From assembly GCA_965371225.1 (NCBI GenBank), contig CBDUXP010000087.1, positions 1-13,300 of the forward strand: a stretch of 13,300 nt of DNA. Direction: 5' to 3'. Positions 1 to 8,112 of this stretch are shown here, piece after piece. The notes below the pieces were generated by a model, which saw only the letters and a list, made by a program, of their open reading frames with translations, had not been told where the DNA came from and made no database searches. This DNA is from CBDUXP01 sp965371225 [NCBI: uncultured bacterium]. GTDB lineage: Bacteria > Abyssobacteria > SURF-5 > CBDUXP01. Positions within the stretch are counted from its first letter, which is position 1. Every line of letters begins with the position of its first letter. Both the position numbers and the translations under genes were made by a program.

Positions 1-1292
1 GCGCCGAACGCGGTGGCTTCCAGCGGCGCCATGCGCTCCACCGGCTGGCCGACCACGTCCGCCTGAATCTGCATGAAGGTGTCGTTCGCCGCCGCGCCCC
101 CGTCCACGCGCAGCGCAGCGGGCCGCGGCACCGGCGCGTCGGCGTACACCTGGTCGAGCATCTCGCGCACGCGGAACGCGACCCCCTCCATCGCCGCGCG
201 GACCACGTGCGCTTTCGTCGCGCCGCGCGTCAGGCCGCCGATGAGCCCATGGCGCCCAGGGTCCGCGTGAGGCGTGCCGAGCCCCTGGAGCGCCGGCAGC
301 ACGAACACGCCATGGCTGTCCTCGACGCTCGCGGCGAGCGCCCCCGCCTCGGCCGGTGCGCCGAACATGCCCAGCCCCCCCGCCAGCCAGTCGAAGACCG
401 CGCCGGCGGTAATCACCATCCCTTCGATGCAGAAGACCGTCTCGCCGTCCCGCCGCCACAGCACGAGCGGATAGGTGCCCTGGGCCATCACGAGATCGCC
501 GCCCGTATGCACGTTGCAGGTGCCCGACGTGCCGAAGGTCACCTTGCCGTCGCCCGGTTGGCGGCAACCCTGCCCCACCGCGGCGCTCTGCTGATCCCCG
601 ACGATGGCCCCGATGGGGACCTCCGCCCCGAGCACCGCCTTCGCGCACTGCCCGAGGTTCCCTGCCGTATCACACAGTGTAGGAAGGAACTCCGGCGTAA
701 GGCCCTGGGCAGCGATCAGCTCCGCGTTCCAGCCGCCGCTGATGAAATCGTAGTAGCCGGTGGCGCAGCCCTGCGACGGGTCTGTGATGTGCGCGGCGCC
801 ACCGCTGAGCCGCCACACCAGGAACGCGTCCACGTTGCCCCAGATCAAGTCCCCCCCTTGCATCCGTTCCCGCCCGCGGTCGATCCCGTCCAGCACCGCT
901 TCGAGTTTGGCCGCCGACGTCTGCGGCACCACGAGATACCCCTCGCCCTGCAGTTCCGCCGCGCGCGCGGTCCCGCGCAGGTCCTGCCAACTGACCAGGG
1001 GGGCGGCGGCACGGCCCGAGCCCCGTTCCCACACGATGATGCTCGCCCGCTGGCTGGTGATGCCCACCGCGCCCAGGTCCGCGGCGGACAGGCCCGCCGC
1101 ACTCAGCGCCTGGCCAATCGTGTCCCGCGCCGTGCTCCACAACTGCTCGGGATCCTGTTCCACGAGGCCCGGCGCGGGGTACTGGAGGGTGAACGGCGCC
1201 CGCGCCTGGCCGCGCACCGTCCCGTCGGCCCCGATGACCAGCGCGCGGACACTCGTCGTGCCGGCGTCCAGGGCGAGAACGGCCTCAGGCAT
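1..1292 (-). CDS. FGGY-family carbohydrate kinase, glycerol kinase-like, 3' end outside window
   Basis: This is an ATP-dependent sugar or polyol kinase; about 430 of roughly 500 residues are present and the reading frame is still open at base 1. Seen: the N-terminal phosphate-binding motif LALDAGTTSVR (residues 6-16), TSQRASIIVWER, WGNVDAFLVWRLSGG, the catalytic-base motif GDQQSA (Asp about 233), GTSGTCNVHTG, LQGLGTPHADPGRHG and DGGAAAND (397-404). The order and spacing follow GlpK, and phosphorylation to a 3-phosphate would feed the adjacent GlpD. However, positions that contact glycerol in E. coli GlpK look changed: Glu84 to Ala (QRA instead of QRE), Tyr135 to Gln (PQTSAAKL instead of PYFSATKL) and Phe270 to Thr. 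Substrate identity is therefore uncertain and I give no symbol. The ATG at 1290-1292 lies inside the end of the upstream oxidase gene (8-bp overlap) without a clear Shine-Dalgarno, which points to translational coupling. Confidence 0.88.
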   Translation of the reverse strand, partial: MPEAVLALDAGTTSVRALVIGADGTVRGQARAPFTLQYPAPGLVEQDPEQLWSTARDTIGQALSAAGLSAADLGAVGITSQRASIIVWERGSGRAAAPLVSWQDLRGTARAAELQGEGYLVVPQTSAAKLEAVLDGIDRGRERMQGGDLIWGNVDAFLVWRLSGGAAHITDPSQGCATGYYDFISGGWNAELIAAQGLTPEFLPTLCDTAGNLGQCAKAVLGAEVPIGAIVGDQQSAAVGQGCRQPGDGKVTFGTSGTCNVHTGGDLVMAQGTYPLVLWRRDGETVFCIEGMVITAGAVFDWLAGGLGMFGAPAEAGALAASVEDSHGVFVLPALQGLGTPHADPGRHGLIGGLTRGATKAHVVRAAMEGVAFRVREMLDQVYADAPVPRPAALRVDGGAAANDTFMQIQADVVGQPVERMAPLEATAFG

Positions 1293-2712
1293 CGGGCACG
1301 AGCACGCCCGGGTTCATGAAGCCGGTGGGGTCGAGCGCTTGCTTGAGCGCGCGCAGGACCTGCACGCCGCTTTGCCCCAGGTCGTGGCCGATGTAGGGCC
1401 GGCGCAGGCGACCAATGCCGTGGTGGTGCGCCACGCCGCCACCGCCGTCTGCCGTCGCGGTCATGACGCGGCGCCAGCATTCGCGGTACGTGTCCGCCAT
1501 GGCGGCCGGGTCGTCGGGCCGCGCGGCGAAGGTGAAGTACAGGTTGATCCCCGAGCGGTACACGTGGGAGCTGTGCGCCGAGGCGTTGAGGATGCCCTCC
1601 ACCTCTTGCAGCGCCGCGAGCGCGGTCCGGTAGATGGGCCCAATCCGGTTCCAGGTGGCGGAGATTTCGATGGTGTCCAGCACCACCCCGTTCTGCAGGA
1701 ACCGGTCCCACGTGGGCACGTGGTTGCGCTCCGCCAGCCAGTGGGCCACCGCCTCCACGGGCGCGTCCTCCAGGCCCGCCCCATGGGCTATCGCGCGGGT
1801 GGCCGCCAGCTCCGCCTCCACTCGGGCCGCGGGCCCCTCGTGCACGAAGAGCAAGAACGCGTCGTCCCCCCGCGCCTGGTCGGGGAACAGGCGGTGCGCC
1901 TCGCTGGAGTCGTACTGGCGCATGACCACGGGCAGCCAGCCCGCCTGCACGATCTGCCGCTGCGCGTCGAGCCCGGCTTCCATGTCCCGCGCGTACAGCG
2001 CCAGGTGCGTCTGCTGCTCGGCGGCGCGGCGCAACATGAATGTGACCCCGGTGATGACGCCCAGGGTGCCCTCGCTGCCCAGGAACAGGTGGCGCAAGTC
2101 CGGCCCGGCGGCCGCGCGCGGGGCTTTGCCGGCTTCGATGACCTGGCCGGTGGGCAGCACCGCTTCGATGCTATAGATGATGTCTTCGATGCTGCCGTAG
2201 CCGGTGGAGAATTGTCCTGCCGCGCGCGTGGCCACCCAGCCGCCGACGGTGCTCACGTCGATGGACTGGGGCCAGTGGCCGATGGTCAGGCCGCGAGCGG
2301 CGACGGCGCGTTCGGCGGCCATGCCGTTGTGGCCCGCGTCAAAGCCGGCGAGCAGGTTCTTTTCGTCGATGAAACGCACGCGATCCATGGCGCTCATGTC
2401 GATGAGCACGCTTTCCGGGTGCGCCACCACTCCGCCGCAGACGCCGCTGCCGAGCCCGAACGGGATCAGCGCGGTCCCACTCTCGCGGCAGGCGTTGACG
2501 GTGGCCACCACGTCCTCGACATTCGCGGGGCGTACTACGCAGGCAGGCGTCGGCGCCGGCCGGTCCTGCAGGTCGTCCAGGTGGCTCAGCACCCAGTAGT
2601 CGTGCCGCCGCGCCTGCAACGTCTCCGCGTCGGTCCGGACTTTCTCGTCGTCCAGCACCCGCTTCAACTCGTCGACAATCGCCATCGTCACGGAAGAACC
2701 CCCTGCCTTCAT
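1285..2712 (-). CDS. FAD-binding oxidase, alkylglycerone-phosphate synthase (AGPS)-like
   Basis: A 475-residue flavoprotein of the FAD_binding_4 / FAD-linked oxidase C-terminal family. Seen: the FAD-binding part RPANVEDVVATVNAC (61-75) with PFGLGSGVCGG (84-94), then GHWPQSIDVSTVGGWVATRA (145-164), YGSIEDIIYSIEAVLPTG (172-189), FLGSEGTLGVITGVTF (210-225), LYFTFA (391-396) and AHHHGIGRLR (428-437), ending ALDPTGFMNPGVL. STVGGWVATR and the His triplet are hallmarks of AGPS rather than of D-lactate dehydrogenase or GlcD, which normally carry EHGIG. AGPS makes ether bonds from acyl-dihydroxyacetone phosphate, but many bacterial homologues are uncharacterised, and no acyltransferase is in view. I chose the ATG at 2710-2712 because it overlaps the glpD stop as ATGA; a longer start at 2757 would overlap glpD by 49 bp, and an internal ATG at 2685 (MAIVDELK) is also possible. 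Its 3' end overlaps the FGGY kinase. Confidence 0.88.
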   Translation of the reverse strand: MKAGGSSVTMAIVDELKRVLDDEKVRTDAETLQARRHDYWVLSHLDDLQDRPAPTPACVVRPANVEDVVATVNACRESGTALIPFGLGSGVCGGVVAHPESVLIDMSAMDRVRFIDEKNLLAGFDAGHNGMAAERAVAARGLTIGHWPQSIDVSTVGGWVATRAAGQFSTGYGSIEDIIYSIEAVLPTGQVIEAGKAPRAAAGPDLRHLFLGSEGTLGVITGVTFMLRRAAEQQTHLALYARDMEAGLDAQRQIVQAGWLPVVMRQYDSSEAHRLFPDQARGDDAFLLFVHEGPAARVEAELAATRAIAHGAGLEDAPVEAVAHWLAERNHVPTWDRFLQNGVVLDTIEISATWNRIGPIYRTALAALQEVEGILNASAHSSHVYRSGINLYFTFAARPDDPAAMADTYRECWRRVMTATADGGGGVAHHHGIGRLRRPYIGHDLGQSGVQVLRALKQALDPTGFMNPGVLVPDA

Positions 2713-4310
2713 CCTTGGCGCACCACCGCCATCTCTTGCGAGCGGCACAGGCGACATGCTGCGATTTGCCGGTCGCGTTCCTCGTCGGTCCAGCCCAGCA
2801 GGGACGCCATCGCCTCGGCCGCGGGGGCCAGCGCCGCCATGCCGCCGTCGTCATCGAACCGCGCGCGGGCACTGCGGCGGATCCAGTAATCCTCCAGGGT
2901 CACCGCCCCTTCGCACTGGACGGCGTGCGCGGCTTCCGCCGCCGGCCCACCGCCCGCGGCGCAGACCTCGAGCGCCTCGGCACCGTACAACCGGGCGGCC
3001 CGTTCCGCCTCATCCGTCCCCAGGCCCAGGGCCTGCAAGCGCGGGCGCAAGTCCGCGAGGCAGCCCGCCACGTCGCCCCCCGGCAGAGGCTCCTCGGCCG
3101 TGCGACACGCCGTGGGCTGGCGGCCCAGGCGCGGCTCGCAGGTGTCCACCACCCGCTCCGCCATGCAGCGGTAGGCGGTGAGTTTGCCCCCGGCGATGGA
3201 GAGCACGCCCCCCGGCCCCTCGAGCACTTCGTTCCGCCGCGAAATCTCGCTCGGCTTCCGGCCGGGCTCACCAAGCAGGGGCCTCACGCCGGCCCAGACC
3301 GCCACCACGTCCGCCGGGGTGAGGGGAGGTACGGTGAACGCCCGCGCCGTGGCGCTGAGAAGATACTGGATATCATCTGTGCTAATCGTTGGCCAATACA
3401 CGGCTTCGGAATAGAACGTATCGGTGGTGCCCAGATAGACGAAACGGCCGCGAGGCACCGCAAAGATGCCGCGCTTGTCAGGCGTCTGCATGGTGAGCGC
3501 CCGCGAGATGGGCAGCCGCTCTCGGGGCACCACCACGTGAATCCCCTTGGTGAGCTGCAGTTTGCCGGTCGCGTCGCGATCTTCCAGCCGCCGGATGGCG
3601 TCCACCCACGGGCCCGACGCGTTCACCACGATCCGCGCGCGGACGGTCGCACCGCCCGTCTCGTCCGTGAGGGCGTCGCGCACCTCCGCACCACAGGCCA
3701 CGCCCCCGTCGAGGATGATGCTGTTGACGGCGGCGTAGCTCGACACCACCGCCCCCGCGGCCGCGGCGCTGCGGGCGTTGGCCACGGTCAGGCGGGCGTC
3801 GTCGGTCAGGTACTCCGGATACACCACCACGCCTGCAAGCCGGTCGGCGACCACCGCGGGCTCCTCCGCCCGAAGGCGCTCGGCATCCCACACCTCGTGG
3901 CGCTCGCCCGCGTCCACGTTGCCCAGCTTCTCGTACATCCACATGGCCGTTTGCAGCGTCTTCAACCCGACGGCGGACCGGGCAGGGAGCACGAAGGGAA
4001 GGCGTTGCGCCAGGTGCGGCGCGATCCGGCGCAGAATCCGGCGCTCGTTGGCCGCCTCGCGCACCACGGCCACGTCGCCCTGTGCCAGGTAGCGCATGCC
4101 GCCGTGCACCAGCTTGGAGGAGCGGCTCGAGGTGCCCGATGCGATATCGCGCGCCTCCACCAGCGCCACGCGCAGCCCCCGCTGGGCCGCGTCCCGCGCG
4201 ATGCCGCACCCCGTAATGCCCCCGCCGATCACCAGGACATCGAAAGTTTCCCCCTCCAACGCGGCGAAAGCTGCGGCGCGGTCGCGGAAATCCAGGTTGG
4301 CAGCGGTCAT
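2709..4310 (-). CDS. glpD: Glycerol-3-phosphate dehydrogenase, FAD-dependent (aerobic GlpD type)
   Basis: Oxidises sn-glycerol 3-phosphate to dihydroxyacetone phosphate and passes electrons to the quinone pool at the inner membrane. The protein is 533 residues, in the normal range of about 500-560. Seen: the Rossmann and family signature VIGGGITGCGIARDAAQRG (27-45), SSKLVHGGMRYL (64-75), MWMYEKLG, VNASGPWVD (229-237), the substrate-side stretch TKGIHVVVPRERLP (254-267), VYLGTTDT, AGVRPLLGE, the second signature region IAGGKLTAYR (372-381), and a C-terminal DAO_C domain with TLEDYWIRRSARARFDDDGG (471-490). The ATG at 4308-4310 begins a typical GlpD N-terminus; the frame stays open upstream to 4691 but that part runs antisense through tetR. 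There is no obvious Shine-Dalgarno, and a 9-bp-stem hairpin ends 8 nt before the start. It is followed without a gap by the AGPS-like oxidase (ATGA), so it is probably co-transcribed from the tetR promoter. Confidence 0.93.
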   Translation of the reverse strand: MTAANLDFRDRAAAFAALEGETFDVLVIGGGITGCGIARDAAQRGLRVALVEARDIASGTSSRSSKLVHGGMRYLAQGDVAVVREAANERRILRRIAPHLAQRLPFVLPARSAVGLKTLQTAMWMYEKLGNVDAGERHEVWDAERLRAEEPAVVADRLAGVVVYPEYLTDDARLTVANARSAAAAGAVVSSYAAVNSIILDGGVACGAEVRDALTDETGGATVRARIVVNASGPWVDAIRRLEDRDATGKLQLTKGIHVVVPRERLPISRALTMQTPDKRGIFAVPRGRFVYLGTTDTFYSEAVYWPTISTDDIQYLLSATARAFTVPPLTPADVVAVWAGVRPLLGEPGRKPSEISRRNEVLEGPGGVLSIAGGKLTAYRCMAERVVDTCEPRLGRQPTACRTAEEPLPGGDVAGCLADLRPRLQALGLGTDEAERAARLYGAEALEVCAAGGGPAAEAAHAVQCEGAVTLEDYWIRRSARARFDDDGGMAALAPAAEAMASLLGWTDEERDRQIAACRLCRSQEMAVVRQG

Positions 4311-4318
4311 GTAGTAGG

Positions 4319-4349
4319 GCCGTCGCGCGCGCGGGCGGCTCGCGACGGC
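4319..4349 (-). promoter_or_regulatory. Hairpin in the tetR-glpD junction, next to the glpD start
   Basis: Bases 4319-4327 (GCCGTCGCG) pair perfectly with 4341-4349 (CGCGACGGC), leaving a 13-nt loop. On the minus-strand mRNA the stem ends 8 nt before the glpD ATG, where a Shine-Dalgarno would normally be, and there is no U tract. It could limit glpD translation or mark an mRNA processing point between regulator and enzymes. Function is inferred; in such GC-rich DNA a 9-bp stem can also arise by chance. Confidence 0.4.
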
Positions 4350-4396
4350 GCAACAGCCTACCCCAAACCGTCTGGGCCGGTGCAGGGCGCGGCGGT

Positions 4397-5023
4397 TCAG
4401 TCCGCCGTGCCGGTCAAGTAGGCCTGCAGCAAGTCGGCCACCCAGTCCTGAAAGCGGTCCGCGGTGCGGTGATCCCCCGGCAACCCGACGCTCCGGCGCA
4501 TCTCGCGGCCCAGGATGGGCTCGGCGCACAGAAGGATCTGCATCAGGGCCAGAGCGTGCATGGTGTCTGCCGCATCCGGCACGCGGGTGCCCGCCCGGCG
4601 GGCGCGCGCGGTGCGTCCTGCATGCACCGCTTCGGACAACTCCTTGAACATGCCCGCGCCCTTGGGACGCCATCCCGCCATGGACAGCCATAAGGCCAGC
4701 CGGGCGTAGCCCTTGCGCTCGTAGGTCTCGGCCAGCAGGTCAACCAGGCGCCGCACGTCCAGCGCATCCGCATCCCAGTCCGCGACCGCCGCGGTCACCT
4801 CCTGCCGCAGCCGGCGCCCTGCGGACCGGAGCAGGGCGTCCATGAGCCCCACCCGGCTGCCGAAATGGTAGTGCACCGCCGCGTCGGTGATGTCCAGTTC
4901 CCGGGCCACGGCCTGCACGCGGACGGCATCGGGGCCGCCGTCGATGAGGAGGCGCTCGGCGGCTTCCAGGATAGTGCGGCGCGCATCCGCCGCCGGGAGG
5001 CGCCGGCGCTGTCGTCTGGCCAT
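4397..5023 (-). CDS. TetR/AcrR-family transcriptional regulator
   Basis: A 208-residue one-component repressor-type protein. Seen: a basic N-terminus (MARRQRRR), then the TetR DNA-binding domain TILEAAERLLIDGG (17-30) and a helix-turn-helix at about 36-55, VQAVARELDITDAAVHYHFG, with the family-typical VHYHFGSRVGLMDALL. The remaining about 140 residues are a helical ligand-binding and dimerisation domain that I cannot assign to a ligand; LALWLSMAGW and ALALMQILLCAEPILG look like core helices. It is the first gene of the tetR-glpD-oxidase-kinase set (86-bp gap to glpD) and diverges from the alpha/beta hydrolase. The palindromic operator array begins 40 bp upstream of its start, so autoregulation and control of both directions is the simplest reading. 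The inducer may be a substrate or product of this pathway (inference). Confidence 0.9.
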   Translation of the reverse strand: MARRQRRRLPAADARRTILEAAERLLIDGGPDAVRVQAVARELDITDAAVHYHFGSRVGLMDALLRSAGRRLRQEVTAAVADWDADALDVRRLVDLLAETYERKGYARLALWLSMAGWRPKGAGMFKELSEAVHAGRTARARRAGTRVPDAADTMHALALMQILLCAEPILGREMRRSVGLPGDHRTADRFQDWVADLLQAYLTGTAD

Positions 5024-5049
5024 GGGCGTACCCCGGCCCGGGGACCGGA

Positions 5050-5078
5050 TTGACGGCGGGCTGTACTTAGAGTAGCCT
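5050..5078 (+). promoter_or_regulatory. Candidate sigma-70-type promoter for the alpha/beta hydrolase
   Basis: TTGACG (5050-5055, five of six bases of the -35 consensus) is followed after 17 bp by TAGCCT (5073-5078, three of six of the -10). The -10 hexamer falls inside the palindromic operator array, so bound repressor would block it. The strong -35 and correct spacing support it; the weak -10 makes it tentative. A reverse promoter for tetR must also lie in this gap but I cannot place it confidently. Confidence 0.35.
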
Positions 5079-5107
5079 AAGTAACGCTACTTAGGAAGAC
5101 CTAAGTA
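5064..5107. promoter_or_regulatory. Operator array of four alternating 8-bp half-sites (probable TetR site)
   Basis: Half-sites are TACTTAGA (5064-5071), CCTAAGTA (5076-5083), TACTTAGG (5088-5095) and CCTAAGTA (5100-5107). They alternate in orientation, each is separated by exactly 4 bp, and the pitch is 12 bp. This yields two tandem 20-bp palindromes 24 bp apart (5064-5083 with one mismatch, 5088-5107 perfect) and a third perfect one between them (5076-5095). The array is an AT-rich island in GC-rich DNA, lies between the divergent tetR and hydrolase starts, covers a candidate -10, and its last base is the first base of the hydrolase Shine-Dalgarno (AAAGGAG, 5107-5113). Binding by the adjacent TetR is inferred from position and symmetry. 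Confidence 0.85.
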
Positions 5108-5120
5108 AAGGAGCCCGCCC

Positions 5121-6047
5121 ATGCTGGATTTTTCCCATCCGGATTCGGATCTCGCCCACCAACACCTCGCCGCGGAGGTCGCCGGGTTGTCCATCGAACG
5201 ATTCGGCGCCCCTCACCACCGCCACGCAATCATGCGCGACCGGCGCTTCCATTACCTCGACTGGGGCCCGCCCGGCGCCCCGCCCCTCCTCTTCCTCCAC
5301 GGAGGCGGGCAGACGGCCCGCACCTGGGACCTGGTCTGCCTGGCCATGCGATCGGAGTTCCACTGCCTCGCGCTGGACCTGCGCGGCCACGGGGACTCCG
5401 AGTGGTCCTACGAAGGTGAGTACGGCATCGCGGCACACACGGCCGACGTGGGAGCCTTCGCGGACCACCTGAACCTGGACCGGTTCGTGCTGGTGGGCAT
5501 GTCCCTCGGGTGCTTCGCGGCCCTGAGCTACGCCACCCAAAACAGCGCCCGCTTGGCCGCCCTGGTGGCCGTGGATGCCGGCCCCGGCATCCCGGCTCAG
5601 GCCGGGCAGCGCGTGGTGGACTTCATGGAACGGTGCGCCACCCTCCCTTCGGTCGAGGCCTATGTCGAGGCCGCCCTGACCTACAACCCGCGGCGGGATC
5701 CGCGCCTGCTGCGGCGGAGCCTGCTGCACAACCTGCGGCAGCTGCCCGACGGCACCTGGACCTGGAAACACGACCGGCGCCACAGGTGGGATCCAGAGGC
5801 GCTGTTGGCGGAGCTGGAGCCGGTGTGGGACCGGCTCGGCGCCATCCGCTGCCCCACCCTGGTGGTACGCGGCGCGGAGAGCCACGCGTTTACGGAGGAG
5901 CTAGCGGGCGATCTGGCCGCTCGCGTTGCGGACGGCTGCTGGGTCACGGTGGAGAACGCGGGGCACACCGTGCAGGGTGACAACCCTGCCGGCCTGGTGC
6001 GCGAGCTGCGGCACTTTCTCAGTCGTGCCGTCCGCGGCGGCCTCTAG
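5121..6047 (+). CDS. Alpha/beta-hydrolase fold protein (esterase/lipase-like)
   Basis: A 308-residue soluble hydrolase; no signal peptide is visible. Seen: the oxyanion-hole region LLFLHGGGQTARTWD (56-70, HGGG 60-63), LALDLRGHGDS (83-93), the nucleophile elbow VGMSLG with Ser128, the late strand CPTLVVRGAESHAF (244-257) and the catalytic-His motif ENAGHTVQGDNP with His282. The catalytic acid is not obvious: where relatives usually have an Asp after the strand, this protein reads GAESHAF, leaving Glu253 as the nearest candidate. The substrate is unknown; an ester of the glycerol-type molecule handled by the divergent operon is a reasonable guess. The start is fixed by a strong AAAGGAG 7 nt upstream of ATG 5121. 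It is transcribed away from tetR and is probably repressed through the shared operator. Confidence 0.9.
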   Translation: MLDFSHPDSDLAHQHLAAEVAGLSIERFGAPHHRHAIMRDRRFHYLDWGPPGAPPLLFLHGGGQTARTWDLVCLAMRSEFHCLALDLRGHGDSEWSYEGEYGIAAHTADVGAFADHLNLDRFVLVGMSLGCFAALSYATQNSARLAALVAVDAGPGIPAQAGQRVVDFMERCATLPSVEAYVEAALTYNPRRDPRLLRRSLLHNLRQLPDGTWTWKHDRRHRWDPEALLAELEPVWDRLGAIRCPTLVVRGAESHAFTEELAGDLAARVADGCWVTVENAGHTVQGDNPAGLVRELRHFLSRAVRGGL

Positions 6048-6242
6048 CCACCCAGCGCCCGCCCCCCGGGCAAGAACGCTGTAGATGGGATCGGGAGGTG
6101 CCGACAAAGATAATAGGAGGACCGCCTGCACGCTGCCGATCGTGCCGGGGCCTGGCCCCAACCTCAGCTGCGGGCGCCGGGTGACGCGGGCGCGGGGCGG
6201 CGCGGAGTATCCGCCCGTACACTTCGGACGAGGCCCCTGGCA

Positions 6243-6304
6243 ATGCAGTGCAAATCCGGACGGACAGGCCCGAATTTGTTGCATATCGGGAGCACCCGTA
6301 GTAC
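6243..6304 (+). promoter_or_regulatory. Candidate aceBA promoter/operator patch
   Basis: An imperfect inverted repeat pairs ATGCAGTGCAAAT (6243-6255) with ATTTGTTGCAT (6274-6284), one of the few AT-rich places in this leader. TTGTTG (6276-6281) and TAGTAC (6299-6304) are 17 bp apart, but each matches only three of six consensus bases. The patch lies about 100-165 bp before the aceB start. It is a candidate only. Confidence 0.25.
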
Positions 6305-6307
6305 CGT

Positions 6308-6359
6308 GAGCGGCCGTGGCGCAGCGCGTCATTTTGCTGACTGCACGAGCGGCCGTGGC
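6308..6359 (+). repeat. 13-bp direct repeat GAGCGGCCGTGGC, two copies
   Basis: Identical copies lie at 6308-6320 and 6347-6359, offset by 39 bp, each containing the palindromic core CGGCCG. The second copy ends 47 bp before the aceB ATG. Paired direct sites in front of a regulated operon can be activator or repressor sites; no binding protein can be assigned from sequence. Confidence 0.5.
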
Positions 6360-6406
6360 CCGGCCCAGGGCGGGGCCGGCCGAGAGCGTGGCCTGAGGAT
6401 CATCGC

Positions 6407-8050
<1,644 letters not shown>

Positions 8051-8112
8051 GTCACCGGAACCCCTGGGAAGACGCGCGCACGCAACAGAGCCCGTCACAA
8101 GGAGAAGTCACC

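Larger units (their letters stand above)
6048..6406. other. Non-coding leader between hydrolase and aceB
   Basis: No convincing gene lies in these 359 bp; the short open frames on both strands lack a plausible ribosome-binding site and protein-like composition. The stretch contains a compact palindrome GGGGCCTGGCCCC (6147-6159), which may help end hydrolase transcripts but has no U tract. It also holds an AT-richer patch with an imperfect inverted repeat (6243-6284) and a 13-bp direct repeat (6308-6320 and 6347-6359). Its length and position make it the likely regulatory region of aceBA. Confidence 0.6.

Noticed and set aside
207-4421. Long plus-strand open frames (207-1319, 760-2889, 2715-4421) opposite the kinase, oxidase and glpD genes
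   Set aside because: They are antisense to clearly homologous genes, are rich in Arg, Pro, Ala and His, and show no family motif; such frames are usual in GC-rich DNA.
4311-4691. Upstream extension of GlpD to a start at 4691
   Set aside because: The added 127 residues run through tetR in another frame and look random; the GlpD-like sequence begins at the ATG at 4310.
6109-6120. GATAAT followed by a perfect AGGAGG in the aceB leader
   Set aside because: It looks like a -10 element and a Shine-Dalgarno, but no ATG, GTG or TTG follows at a usable distance and no fitting -35 precedes; taken as chance.
6085-6309. 74-residue plus-strand frame in the aceB leader
   Set aside because: It has no ribosome-binding site at its start and a composition typical of non-coding GC-rich DNA.
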